Shown here: positions 1-5,403 of the stretch, in pieces
Numbering within the stretch: position 1 is the first letter of the stretch
Layout: every line of letters starts with the position of its first letter
DNA from: Novosphingobium sp.
GTDB taxonomy: Bacteria > Pseudomonadota > Alphaproteobacteria > Sphingomonadales > Sphingomonadaceae
DNA: 5,405 nucleotides
NCBI GenBank assembly: GCA_030830245.1
Contig: JAURNJ010000344.1
Span: 1 to 5,405 of the forward strand
Direction: 5' to 3'
The notes under the pieces: generated by a model
The model's database searches: none
Told to the model about the DNA's origin: nothing
What the model saw: only the letters and a program-made list of their open reading frames with translations
Made by a program: the position numbers and the translations under genes

Positions 1-230
1 GAGAGATCATCAGGCCCCTCGCCGGTGCGGATCACCAGCACCGGATCGTCGAGGATGTCATGCGCCACGAAGCTGCCCACGCCGGAGAGCATCTCTTCCC
101 GGCACACCAGCTGCCAGGTCTTCGGCCACAGCCTCTCGCGCTCGGCAGCATCGCGCTGCGGACTGTTCCAGTGCTCCGACGGAACGAATATGTCCGCCTC
201 GAACTTGTCCTGTCCTTGTTGCTCTGTCAT
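1..230 (-). CDS. Rieske-type aromatic ring-hydroxylating oxygenase, large subunit, N-terminal fragment (partial)
   Basis: Only the first 76 codons lie in the window; the gene continues off the left edge. Seen: the protein starts MTEQQGQDKFEADIF, followed by an aromatic-rich segment around residues 34-44 (LWPKTWQLVCR), then a glycine-bearing turn (SGVGSF, 49-54) and a beta-strand pattern (DDPVLVIRTG, 61-70). Known: this order, W-x-x-TW-x-x-V-x-R, then G-x-F/Y, then PVLVxR, is how Rieske oxygenase alpha subunits begin, just before the CxH...CxxH [2Fe-2S] motif. That cluster motif and the mononuclear iron site fall outside the window, so the assignment rests on the N-terminal pattern alone. Family members hydroxylate or demethylate aromatic (sometimes other) substrates using electrons from a separate reductase. 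The ATG at 228-230 is preceded by AGGA, which overlaps the stop codon of the upstream amidohydrolase gene, so the two genes are probably one operon with coupled translation. Confidence 0.75.
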   Translation of the reverse strand, partial: MTEQQGQDKFEADIFVPSEHWNSPQRDAAERERLWPKTWQLVCREEMLSGVGSFVAHDILDDPVLVIRTGEGPDDL

Positions 231-235
231 CAATC

Positions 236-1372
236 CTAGTCCAGCTTGTAAAGCTCGCGCACGTTGTCTCGCAGGATCCAGCGGCGCTGGTCCTCGGTTA
301 GTCCGGCGAATTGTTCGGCGATCACGTCCTGGCTCCACGGCCAGGTCGAATCCGAATGCGGAAAATCGCTCGCCCACATCAGGCGCCGTGGGTTCATCTG
401 GTCGACACTGCGCAGGGCGGAAAAGTCGTCCTGGAAAGTCAGGTAGACGTTTTCCATCAGGAATTCGCTCGGCATCTTCGAGAGCTCTGCGCACTTCTGC
501 CAGTACCGGTGCCGCTCATAGGCATGGTCCATGCGGTAGGCGAAGTGCGGCACCCAGCCCGCGTCCGCTTCGACGCAGACGAGCTTGAAATCGGGATTGC
601 GGTCGAACACACCCGAATAGATGAATGTGCCGATGATGTCCTGGCAGCCGCGGATGATCGCCTGGAAGAAGTTGATCCGGGGGCCGCGCACATTAGTGCC
701 GGTGTCGGTGCGAGCGGTCAGGATGTGGAAGCTGAGCGGCAGGTCCATGTCCACCGACGCCTGCCATAGCGGATCAAAGCGCTCGTCGTCATAGTCGAAC
801 TCGGTCGCGGGATAGCCCGGCATCATCACGCCCTTGAAGCCCTGGTCCTTGATCTCGCGGAAATCTGCAATCGCTTCCTCGACCGAACGCACCGCAGTCT
901 GGCCAAGACCGTAGATGCGGTCAGGTGCCTCGCCGACATAGGTTTCCAGCCAGCGGTTATAGGCCTTCATGCAGGCGTGCTTGTAATCGGCGTCCATCAG
1001 GTTGCAGATCAGCATGCCGATGGTCGGATAGATGAATTCGGCGGCAACGCCGTCGCGATCCATGTCGGCGAGACGGAACTTGGGATCCCAGCTGCTGCGG
1101 TGCAGTTCGGTAAAGCGGTCGCCCTCGACCTTGATTTCCTCGGGCGCCTTGCCGGCAGCCGCAAGCGAATTGAGGCCGATGGGATTGGGAAATCCCTCGA
1201 TCAGATACTTGTCGCCGCCACTTTCCTTGTGATCAATAATGCGCGGCGCACGGTCGCGATAGGCCGAGTCGATGAAGTCGACGTAGCAGTGCGGCGGCTC
1301 GACGATGTGCGAATCCGAGGAAATCGGCGCGGTGGTCAAATCGACTGTGGCGATCTTGCTCATATCGTTCAT
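236..1372 (-). CDS. amidohydrolase-2 family metal-dependent hydrolase/decarboxylase (ACMSD-like TIM barrel)
   Basis: A complete protein of 378 residues, a usual length for the Amidohydro_2 (COG2159) family. Seen: the N-terminal metal motif SDSHIVEPP (Asp20, His22), YNRWL near 138-142, the strand PLSFHIL carrying His216, VEADAGWVPHF (Glu268), and the late motif WASDFPHSD carrying Asp336. Known: the family binds one divalent metal through an acidic-or-His-x-His pair, a mid-barrel His and a late Asp. The ACMSD, gamma-resorcylate decarboxylase and LigW branch performs non-oxidative decarboxylation; other members are hydrolases. The acidic-x-His form at the first site resembles the gamma-resorcylate/LigW type, so an aromatic-acid decarboxylase is plausible but unproven. 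Start choice: the ATG at 1370-1372 has GGAGAG about 7 bases upstream. An in-frame ATG at 1394-1396 would add eight residues (MSEPERPA) but has no ribosome-binding site and lies close to the predicted transcription start. It is followed 5 bases later by the Rieske-like gene and is divergent from the MFS gene. It is probably cytoplasmic, with no signal peptide seen. Confidence 0.93.
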   Translation of the reverse strand: MNDMSKIATVDLTTAPISSDSHIVEPPHCYVDFIDSAYRDRAPRIIDHKESGGDKYLIEGFPNPIGLNSLAAAGKAPEEIKVEGDRFTELHRSSWDPKFRLADMDRDGVAAEFIYPTIGMLICNLMDADYKHACMKAYNRWLETYVGEAPDRIYGLGQTAVRSVEEAIADFREIKDQGFKGVMMPGYPATEFDYDDERFDPLWQASVDMDLPLSFHILTARTDTGTNVRGPRINFFQAIIRGCQDIIGTFIYSGVFDRNPDFKLVCVEADAGWVPHFAYRMDHAYERHRYWQKCAELSKMPSEFLMENVYLTFQDDFSALRSVDQMNPRRLMWASDFPHSDSTWPWSQDVIAEQFAGLTEDQRRWILRDNVRELYKLD

Positions 1373-1380
1373 GGCTGGTC
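1373..1380 (-). promoter_or_regulatory. spacer next to the ribosome-binding site that decides the amidohydrolase start
   Basis: On the minus strand the bases before the ATG at 1370-1372 read GGAGAGACCAGCC. The purine-rich GGAGAG lies at 1380-1385 and this interval is the spacer with its leading base. The spacing is good, whereas the alternative upstream ATG at 1394-1396 is preceded by pyrimidine-rich sequence with no purine block. This supports the shorter protein. Confidence 0.6.
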
Positions 1381-1413
1381 TCTCCGGTTCGCTCATTGGC
1401 GTAATTGGCGGGA

Positions 1414-1442
1414 AGAATGTGGCGCGGTCTTGCGCTTGTCAA
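1414..1442 (-). promoter_or_regulatory. predicted sigma70-type promoter for the amidohydrolase-oxygenase genes
   Basis: On the minus strand a perfect TTGACA lies at 1442-1437. After a 17-base spacer comes CATTCT at 1419-1414, a weak -10 (3 of 6 matches to TATAAT). Transcription would begin near 1407, giving a leader of about 35 bases before the ATG at 1372 that contains the GGAGAG ribosome-binding site. The -35 and the spacing are convincing; the -10 is poor, which is common in GC-rich alphaproteobacteria. This is inference from consensus matching only. Confidence 0.45.
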
Positions 1443-1447
1443 CGCAA
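1430..1447. promoter_or_regulatory. operator-like inverted repeat in the divergent control region
   Basis: The sequence reads TTGCG-N8-CGCAA, with perfect 5-base arms, and the N8 contains a second, slightly offset inverted element TTG-T-CAA. The site covers the minus-strand TTGACA -35 element and lies between two divergent genes, where a repressor or activator could control both directions. The regulator is not in the window and its family cannot be named. Five-base arms are short, so chance remains possible. Confidence 0.4.
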
Positions 1448-1488
1448 ACCCTATGCGGGGCGAACGCAGAGCGAGGAAGCGAACGGGT

Positions 1489-2856
1489 ATGACCGCCAAC
1501 ACCATCGAGCCCGCCACGACAGACGGCGCGGCAGGCCAGTTGCAGACGATGAGCGCGGCATATCGCCGCTACGCGATGTTCCTTCTGCTGCTGATCTGCA
1601 TCATCAACTACCTCGACCGGCAGGTGGTCTATATCCTCGGCGAGCCGATCAAGGAGGAGCTCGAGCTGGCTGACTGGCAGCTCGGCCTGCTGAGCGGGCT
1701 CGCCTTCGGCCTGCTTTATACCTTCCTTGGCCTGCCGATCGCGCGGCTGGCTGAGCGCGCCAACCGTCCCCTGATCATCGCGACGGCGACCGGTGTGTGG
1801 AGCATCTTCACGGTCCTTTGCGCCTTTGTGACCAGCTTCAACCAGTTGCTCCTCGCACGCGTCGGGGTTGGCGTGGGCGAAGCTGGCTGCACCCCGCCTG
1901 CCCATTCACTGATTGTCGATACTGCTCCGCCTGAAAAGCGCAGTTCCGCGCTCGCCTTCTATGGCATGGGCCCGCCTCTGGGCGGCCTGCTGGGCATGGC
2001 CTTCGGCGGCCTGATCGCAGACGCCTATGGCTGGCGCACCGCCTTCCTGCTGGCCGGAGCGCCGGGACTGGTCTTCGCGGTCTTAGCCGCGCTCACCTTG
2101 GTCGAGCCGCGCAAGCGCCTCCAGCAGGCGACCGCGCAGATGCGCGAGAAGACCCCCTCCATGATCGCTACTCTCAAATACCTGTGGTCCAAGGAGAGCT
2201 ACCGCTTCATGGCGGTGGCGCAGATCCTTAAGGTCTTCATCCAGCTCGGTTACGCGCCGTTCCTCGCCTCGTTCTACCTGCGCAACCATGCGCAGGAACT
2301 CGAAGCCCAGGCTACGAGCCTCGGCGCAAGCTTCGGTTACGATCTGGGGGCGATCGGCTTGCTCGGCCTCGTCCTCGGCTTGAGCAACGGGTTGAGCGGC
2401 GCGCTCGGCGTATGGTTCGGCGGGGCCATGGCGGACCGTTTCGGCACCCGTGACGCACGCAATTACGTGCGCATCCCCGCGATAGCAGCGATTGTCGCCA
2501 TACCTGTCTTCGTCACCGGCATGTTGGCGGAAAGTGCACTGGTATCGCTCGTGCTGATCAGCCTGCACGGGTTCATCGCCTCGATCTGGTATGGCCCAGC
2601 CTTCGCCGCCGCTTACAGCGTGTCCCCCGGCAACATGCGCGCGACAAATTCCGCTCTGCTGCTTTTCCTCGCCAACCTGTTCGGGCTTGGCCTCGCCCCG
2701 CTCGGGGTCGGCATCGTCAGCGACGTGCTGGGCGCGGACATGGGCGCTGGCGACGGCCTGCGCTGGGCGCTGATCATCCTGTCGATGATCGGTTTCGTTA
2801 CCGCCTGGCTGTTCTGGCGATGCGGCCGCACCCTGCGCGAGGACATGGTGCCCTAA
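1489..2856 (+). CDS. spinster-like major facilitator superfamily (MFS) transporter
   Basis: An inner-membrane protein of 455 residues, a usual MFS length, with about twelve hydrophobic segments in two halves joined by a polar linker near 205-235 (EPRKRLQQ). Seen: TM1 around 29-50 with the embedded pair Asp43-Arg44 (NYLDRQV); the loop 2-3 motif-A equivalent GLPIARLAERANRP (81-94), which has Glu where many homologues have Asp; the TM4 motif RVGVGVGEAGCTPPAHS (124-140), a motif-B form typical of spinster-like proteins; GWRTAFLLAG at 181-190; and GGAMADRFGTRDAR (311-324) in the second half. Known: MFS proteins of this branch are secondary transporters, and in sphingomonads they often sit in aromatic or hydrophobic-compound catabolic loci. 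The substrate is unknown; import of the locus substrate is an inference. The ATG at 1489 has GAGGAA about 11 bases upstream. Earlier in-frame ATGs at 1405 and 1417 would add an Arg-rich stretch unlike an MFS N-terminus. Divergent from the amidohydrolase gene; the stop overlaps that of the converging SDR gene. Confidence 0.93.
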   Translation: MTANTIEPATTDGAAGQLQTMSAAYRRYAMFLLLLICIINYLDRQVVYILGEPIKEELELADWQLGLLSGLAFGLLYTFLGLPIARLAERANRPLIIATATGVWSIFTVLCAFVTSFNQLLLARVGVGVGEAGCTPPAHSLIVDTAPPEKRSSALAFYGMGPPLGGLLGMAFGGLIADAYGWRTAFLLAGAPGLVFAVLAALTLVEPRKRLQQATAQMREKTPSMIATLKYLWSKESYRFMAVAQILKVFIQLGYAPFLASFYLRNHAQELEAQATSLGASFGYDLGAIGLLGLVLGLSNGLSGALGVWFGGAMADRFGTRDARNYVRIPAIAAIVAIPVFVTGMLAESALVSLVLISLHGFIASIWYGPAFAAAYSVSPGNMRATNSALLLFLANLFGLGLAPLGVGIVSDVLGADMGAGDGLRWALIILSMIGFVTAWLFWRCGRTLREDMVP

Positions 2857-3956
2857 CGCCCCTTTTCGTCCCTTCCCTTTCGGTGCTCCTTGGGATGCGC
2901 ATAGGGATGGTGCGCGTAGTTTTCGTGCAAAGGACGAAATTGCACGGCTTCGACCGCCGCGACATACTCGCGATAGAGGGCGATCAGCTTGTCCTCCGCC
3001 TCATAGTCGAACACGTCGGTCCGGCGCTGTTCGTACTCTCCACCATATTCGAGCGGGTTGTCGCGATACCACAGCACGGTGCGGGCAATCGCCTCGGGCG
3101 CTGAAATCAGATCGCGATAGCCCAGATCCCTGCGGATCGCGTGGACATCGCCAAGGAAGTGATAGGGCACCGGCTGGATCAACGCGCGCCGGATTTGTTC
3201 GCTATCGGGTACCGAAATGAGTTCCATTTCAACGCCCAACGCCCGGGCCCCGATTTCGATAAGCTGTCTCTGGTCCACCTGCTGGTCATCGGCGCAATTG
3301 TAGGCCTTGCCCGCCGCAACCTCGGGCCGATCGACCGCCAGCAGAAGTGCATGCGCCGCGTTTTCCGCATAGATGTGGGAAAACAGCGTGGTGCCGCCAT
3401 GCATCACGACCACCGCGCGCCTGCCATCGATCACGCGGCGCACCAGCGACCACTCGCGCGGCGTAACCTGGCGAGGCCCATAGACATAAGGATAACGCAA
3501 GATTGTCGCCTCGGGGATCGTTTCGAACAGAGCCGCCTCTGCTCGTGCGACTTGCTGCTCGAACTGGTGATCGCCTTCGCCCGCCTGGGGGGCATCCTCG
3601 CGCACCGGCAACATCATGCCCGTCGGGAAATTCTCTCGCGGATCGACGAAGCCGCGATAGCAGACACTTCCGCCCACGGCCACGAACTGGCCCGCGCGGC
3701 CCTTCATCGACCGGGCCGTGACCCGCAGCCGCCCGTACATGGCGACCACGACATCGAACCGGCGACCTTCCAGCGCGTTTTCAAAGGGTTCCGCGAAGTG
3801 CGGATCGCCGACAATCCGCTCCACATCGTCGGGCCACGGATAGGGATGAACCCCGCGATTGATCACGCTGACCTTGTATCCCCGCACGCGCAGGCCCTCG
3901 ACCACATAGGGCCCGGTGGGGCCCGAACCTCCGATCACCAGCGCGGTTGCAGTCAT
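2853..3956 (-). CDS. atypical NAD(P)-binding SDR, epimerase/dehydratase-like
   Basis: A protein of 367 residues with an N-terminal Rossmann fold. Seen: strand one and the dinucleotide loop LVIGGSGPTGPYV (Gly9, Gly12, Gly15); VSVINRG at 29-35, where the Arg after strand two suggests NADP preference; a strand-five segment VAVGGSVCYRG (Ser97); LRYPYVYGPRQ (153-163), the usual substrate-side motif of extended SDRs; SHIYAENAAHALLLA (193-207); and AYNCADDQ (218-225). Known: NRG-type proteins of this sort resemble CSP41/isoflavone-reductase-like extended or atypical SDRs annotated as NAD-dependent epimerase/dehydratase. Odd: the position expected to hold catalytic YxxxK reads FEQQV (132-136), so Tyr and Lys are both absent. 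Classical SDR redox chemistry is doubtful and a different catalytic or binding role is possible. The last ~24 residues form a His- and Lys/Arg-rich tail. The ATG at 3954-3956 is preceded by the strong ribosome-binding site GGGAGAGG; longer in-frame starts lack Rossmann character. Divergent from the CoA-transferase-like gene and convergent with the MFS gene. Confidence 0.92.
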   Translation of the reverse strand: MTATALVIGGSGPTGPYVVEGLRVRGYKVSVINRGVHPYPWPDDVERIVGDPHFAEPFENALEGRRFDVVVAMYGRLRVTARSMKGRAGQFVAVGGSVCYRGFVDPRENFPTGMMLPVREDAPQAGEGDHQFEQQVARAEAALFETIPEATILRYPYVYGPRQVTPREWSLVRRVIDGRRAVVVMHGGTTLFSHIYAENAAHALLLAVDRPEVAAGKAYNCADDQQVDQRQLIEIGARALGVEMELISVPDSEQIRRALIQPVPYHFLGDVHAIRRDLGYRDLISAPEAIARTVLWYRDNPLEYGGEYEQRRTDVFDYEAEDKLIALYREYVAAVEAVQFRPLHENYAHHPYAHPKEHRKGRDEKGR

Positions 3957-3969
3957 TTCCCTCTCCCTT
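3957..3969 (-). promoter_or_regulatory. strong ribosome-binding site deciding the SDR start
   Basis: The minus strand reads AAAGGGAGAGGGAA directly before the ATG at 3954-3956. The frame is open much further upstream, so this purine block, together with the Rossmann motif starting at residue 6, fixes the start. A very similar block (GGAGAGGG) occurs at the right edge of the window. Confidence 0.7.
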
Positions 3970-3998
3970 TCGTTTGCCGATGCCGGATGACAGGCCGG

Positions 3999-4011
3999 TG
4001 CCTTTGAGGCA
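3999..4011. repeat. short perfect inverted repeat in the 65-base divergent spacer
   Basis: TGCCT-TTG-AGGCA, with 5-base arms and a 3-base centre. Its right arm abuts and shares one base with AAGGA (4011-4015), the ribosome-binding site of the plus-strand CoA-transferase-like gene. It could be an operator site or a small hairpin beside the ribosome-binding site. No convincing -35/-10 pair was found on either strand of this spacer. Confidence 0.35.
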
Positions 4012-4021
4012 AGGACATCGC

Positions 4022-5278
4022 ATGACCCACACCGAAGGTGCCGAGGCACTGCTTGAAGAACTGCGACCGGGCATGTCGGTCTACCTGCCCGGCGCAAGCG
4101 GAGAGATTCTCGCGCTGGCACAGGCGCTGGCCGACGATCCGGAACGTGCGAGAGGAGTCGATTTCACCAGCTGCATGGTTCCCGGCATCAACGAGACGCT
4201 GGACTATGCTGCCCTCACCCAAAGCACCCGCGTTTCCACCTTCATGCTGCCTGCGGTCATGACTGCCGGCTTCGCGTCGCGCCGCGTCTCTCTCCTGCCT
4301 CTCGGCTATTACAGCGCGGCGCGCTATCTCGCCGAACAGACGTTCGATCTGGTCCTTGCCCAAGTCGCCCCACCCGACGATGCAGGCAAGTGCTCACTCG
4401 GCATTGCGAGCGACTTCGCACCGCTGGTCTGGGCCAGGGCCAGGCGCAAGGTGCTGGTAGTCAATCCGGCAATGCCCCGCCTGCCCCGCGCACTTTCACT
4501 GCCTGCGGGCGAGGCCGATGCGATGGTCACGCTTGAAGGACCGCTGGTCGAAGTCGACGAACGCCCGGCGGATGACACTGCCAATGCGATCGCCACACGG
4601 ATCGCCTCACTCGTTCCCAACCACGCTCATGTCCAGGCCGGGATCGGCGGAGCGCCGGGCGCGATCTGGCAACATCTCGCCAATCATCGTGGCCTCGTCC
4701 TGCGCTCCGGCCTCGCCACGCCGGGCCTTCGCCTCCTCGCCGAGGCAGGGGCGCTGGCGCCAGATGGCGACCACCTCGCTGGCATCGCCCTTGGCACGCG
4801 CGAATTTTACGACTGGCTGGCGGAAACCGATCTTGTCCGCTTTGCAACAACGCTCGATACCCACGACGTCGGCGCACTATCGGCCATGCCCTTCCTCGTC
4901 AGTGTCAACAGCGCGCTTGAGGTGGACCTGTTCGGGCAGGCCAATGTCGAATGGCGAGGATCCCGCCTGACTGGCGGCATCGGTGGCGGACCGGACTTCA
5001 TGCGCGCAGCCACCGCCAGCCACGGCGGCCGCTCGATCATCGCCCTTCCGGCAACAGCCAAGGGAGGCACGCTGTCCCGGATCGTCGCCCGCCTCGATTC
5101 CCGGACCACGAGCATTGCCCGCGCGGACATCGACACCGTCATGACTGAATTCGGAGTTGCGGAACTGCGCGACAAGGGGATGGACCAGCGCGCCGAGGCC
5201 CTCACCGCAATTGCAGCGCCTCCCTTCCGAGACAGCCTGTGGAACAAATGGGAGGCAATGCGGCGGACCATGTACTAA
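4022..5278 (+). CDS. acetyl-CoA hydrolase/CoA-transferase family protein
   Basis: A protein of 418 residues, close to the usual length of 4-hydroxybutyrate/acetate CoA-transferase-like proteins (two similar alpha/beta domains). Seen: an N-terminal domain with VYLPGASGEI (20-29); QVAPPDDAGKCSLGIASDF (114-132), the family's P-P-D-x-x-G-x-x-S/C-x-G segment; QAGIGGAPGAI (205-215), the CoA-side glycine motif starting the second domain; VNSALEVDLFGQAN (295-308); GIGGGPDFMRAA (319-330); and the C-terminal MTEFGVAELRD (374-384) with RAEALTAIAAPPFR (390-403). Known: such enzymes move CoA between acyl groups through a glutamyl-CoA intermediate, or hydrolyse acyl-CoA. Odd: where family members have GIHTE or GVHTE with the catalytic Glu, this protein has VLRSG (226-230), so that Glu appears replaced by Gly. 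The ATG at 4022 has AAGGA six bases upstream; an upstream in-frame ATG at 3947 overlaps the divergent SDR gene and has no family similarity. Probably cytoplasmic; the acyl substrate is unknown. Confidence 0.92.
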   Translation: MTHTEGAEALLEELRPGMSVYLPGASGEILALAQALADDPERARGVDFTSCMVPGINETLDYAALTQSTRVSTFMLPAVMTAGFASRRVSLLPLGYYSAARYLAEQTFDLVLAQVAPPDDAGKCSLGIASDFAPLVWARARRKVLVVNPAMPRLPRALSLPAGEADAMVTLEGPLVEVDERPADDTANAIATRIASLVPNHAHVQAGIGGAPGAIWQHLANHRGLVLRSGLATPGLRLLAEAGALAPDGDHLAGIALGTREFYDWLAETDLVRFATTLDTHDVGALSAMPFLVSVNSALEVDLFGQANVEWRGSRLTGGIGGGPDFMRAATASHGGRSIIALPATAKGGTLSRIVARLDSRTTSIARADIDTVMTEFGVAELRDKGMDQRAEALTAIAAPPFRDSLWNKWEAMRRTMY

Positions 5279-5299
5279 CCAAGCCTGCTGAGTTTTCCG

Positions 5300-5314
5300 C
5301 GTAATTACGAATTA
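5300..5314. promoter_or_regulatory. AT-rich palindromic site downstream of the CoA-transferase-like gene
   Basis: CGTAATTACG (5300-5309) is a perfect 10-base palindrome. It overlaps a second inverted repeat, TAATT-ACG-AATTA (5302-5314), and AATTA occurs twice with a 7-base period. The block stands out from the GC-rich surroundings and lies upstream of a probable new plus-strand gene, so a regulator-binding site is the natural reading. No regulator can be assigned. Confidence 0.35.
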
Positions 5315-5326
5315 TGACAGCGCCGA

Positions 5327-5355
5327 TTGCGATCTACCGCAGGTGCCTTAAAAAT
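5327..5355 (+). promoter_or_regulatory. possible sigma70-type promoter for a gene beyond the right edge
   Basis: TTGCGA (5327-5332), a 17-base spacer and AAAAAT (5350-5355) each match four of six consensus positions. A transcript starting near 5362 would carry a ribosome-binding site at the end of the window. The evidence is consensus matching alone and is weak. Confidence 0.25.
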
Positions 5356-5395
5356 TCGGCCCGCGGAATATCCCAAGAGAATAAAATTTCGCATT

Positions 5396-5403
5396 GGAGA
5401 GGG
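5396..5403 (+). promoter_or_regulatory. ribosome-binding site for a probable plus-strand gene starting outside the window
   Basis: GGAGAGGG followed by AC lies at the extreme right end, resembling the purine block before the SDR gene in this window. No start codon at suitable spacing is inside the window, so the gene is not visible. The 127 bases between the CoA-transferase-like stop and this point contain no coding region or clear terminator that I can support. Confidence 0.4.

Noticed and set aside
1394..1396. Upstream ATG as start of the amidohydrolase (eight extra residues)
   Set aside because: There is no ribosome-binding site before it, while the ATG at 1370-1372 has GGAGAG at good spacing. 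It cannot be excluded entirely.
1430..1457. Plus-strand promoter TTGCGC, 16 bases, TATGCG for the MFS gene
   Set aside because: Only half of each hexamer matches consensus, and the site overlaps the palindrome. Too weak to list as a feature.
977..1492. Plus-strand open frame (171 codons) across the amidohydrolase 5' half and the divergent spacer
   Set aside because: It is antisense to a well-supported amidohydrolase, has no recognisable domain, and would overlap the start of the MFS gene.
1393..1905. Minus-strand open frame (170 codons) over the divergent spacer and MFS 5' end
   Set aside because: It has no family similarity, low-complexity charged composition, and overlaps both the control region and the MFS gene.
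2083..2568. Minus-strand open frame (161 codons) inside the MFS gene
   Set aside because: The plus-strand frame encodes a continuous MFS membrane protein here; the antisense translation is highly charged and featureless.
3141..4007. Long plus-strand open frame (288 codons) opposite the SDR gene
   Set aside because: Its translation shows no family motif and is rich in Arg, His and Asp, as expected for the antisense of a GC-rich gene. The minus-strand frame has clear Rossmann and extended-SDR motifs and a strong ribosome-binding site.
5279..5300. Rho-independent terminator after the CoA-transferase-like gene
   Set aside because: No GC-rich stem with a following T-run is visible; the short TTTT at 5293-5296 lacks a stem before it.
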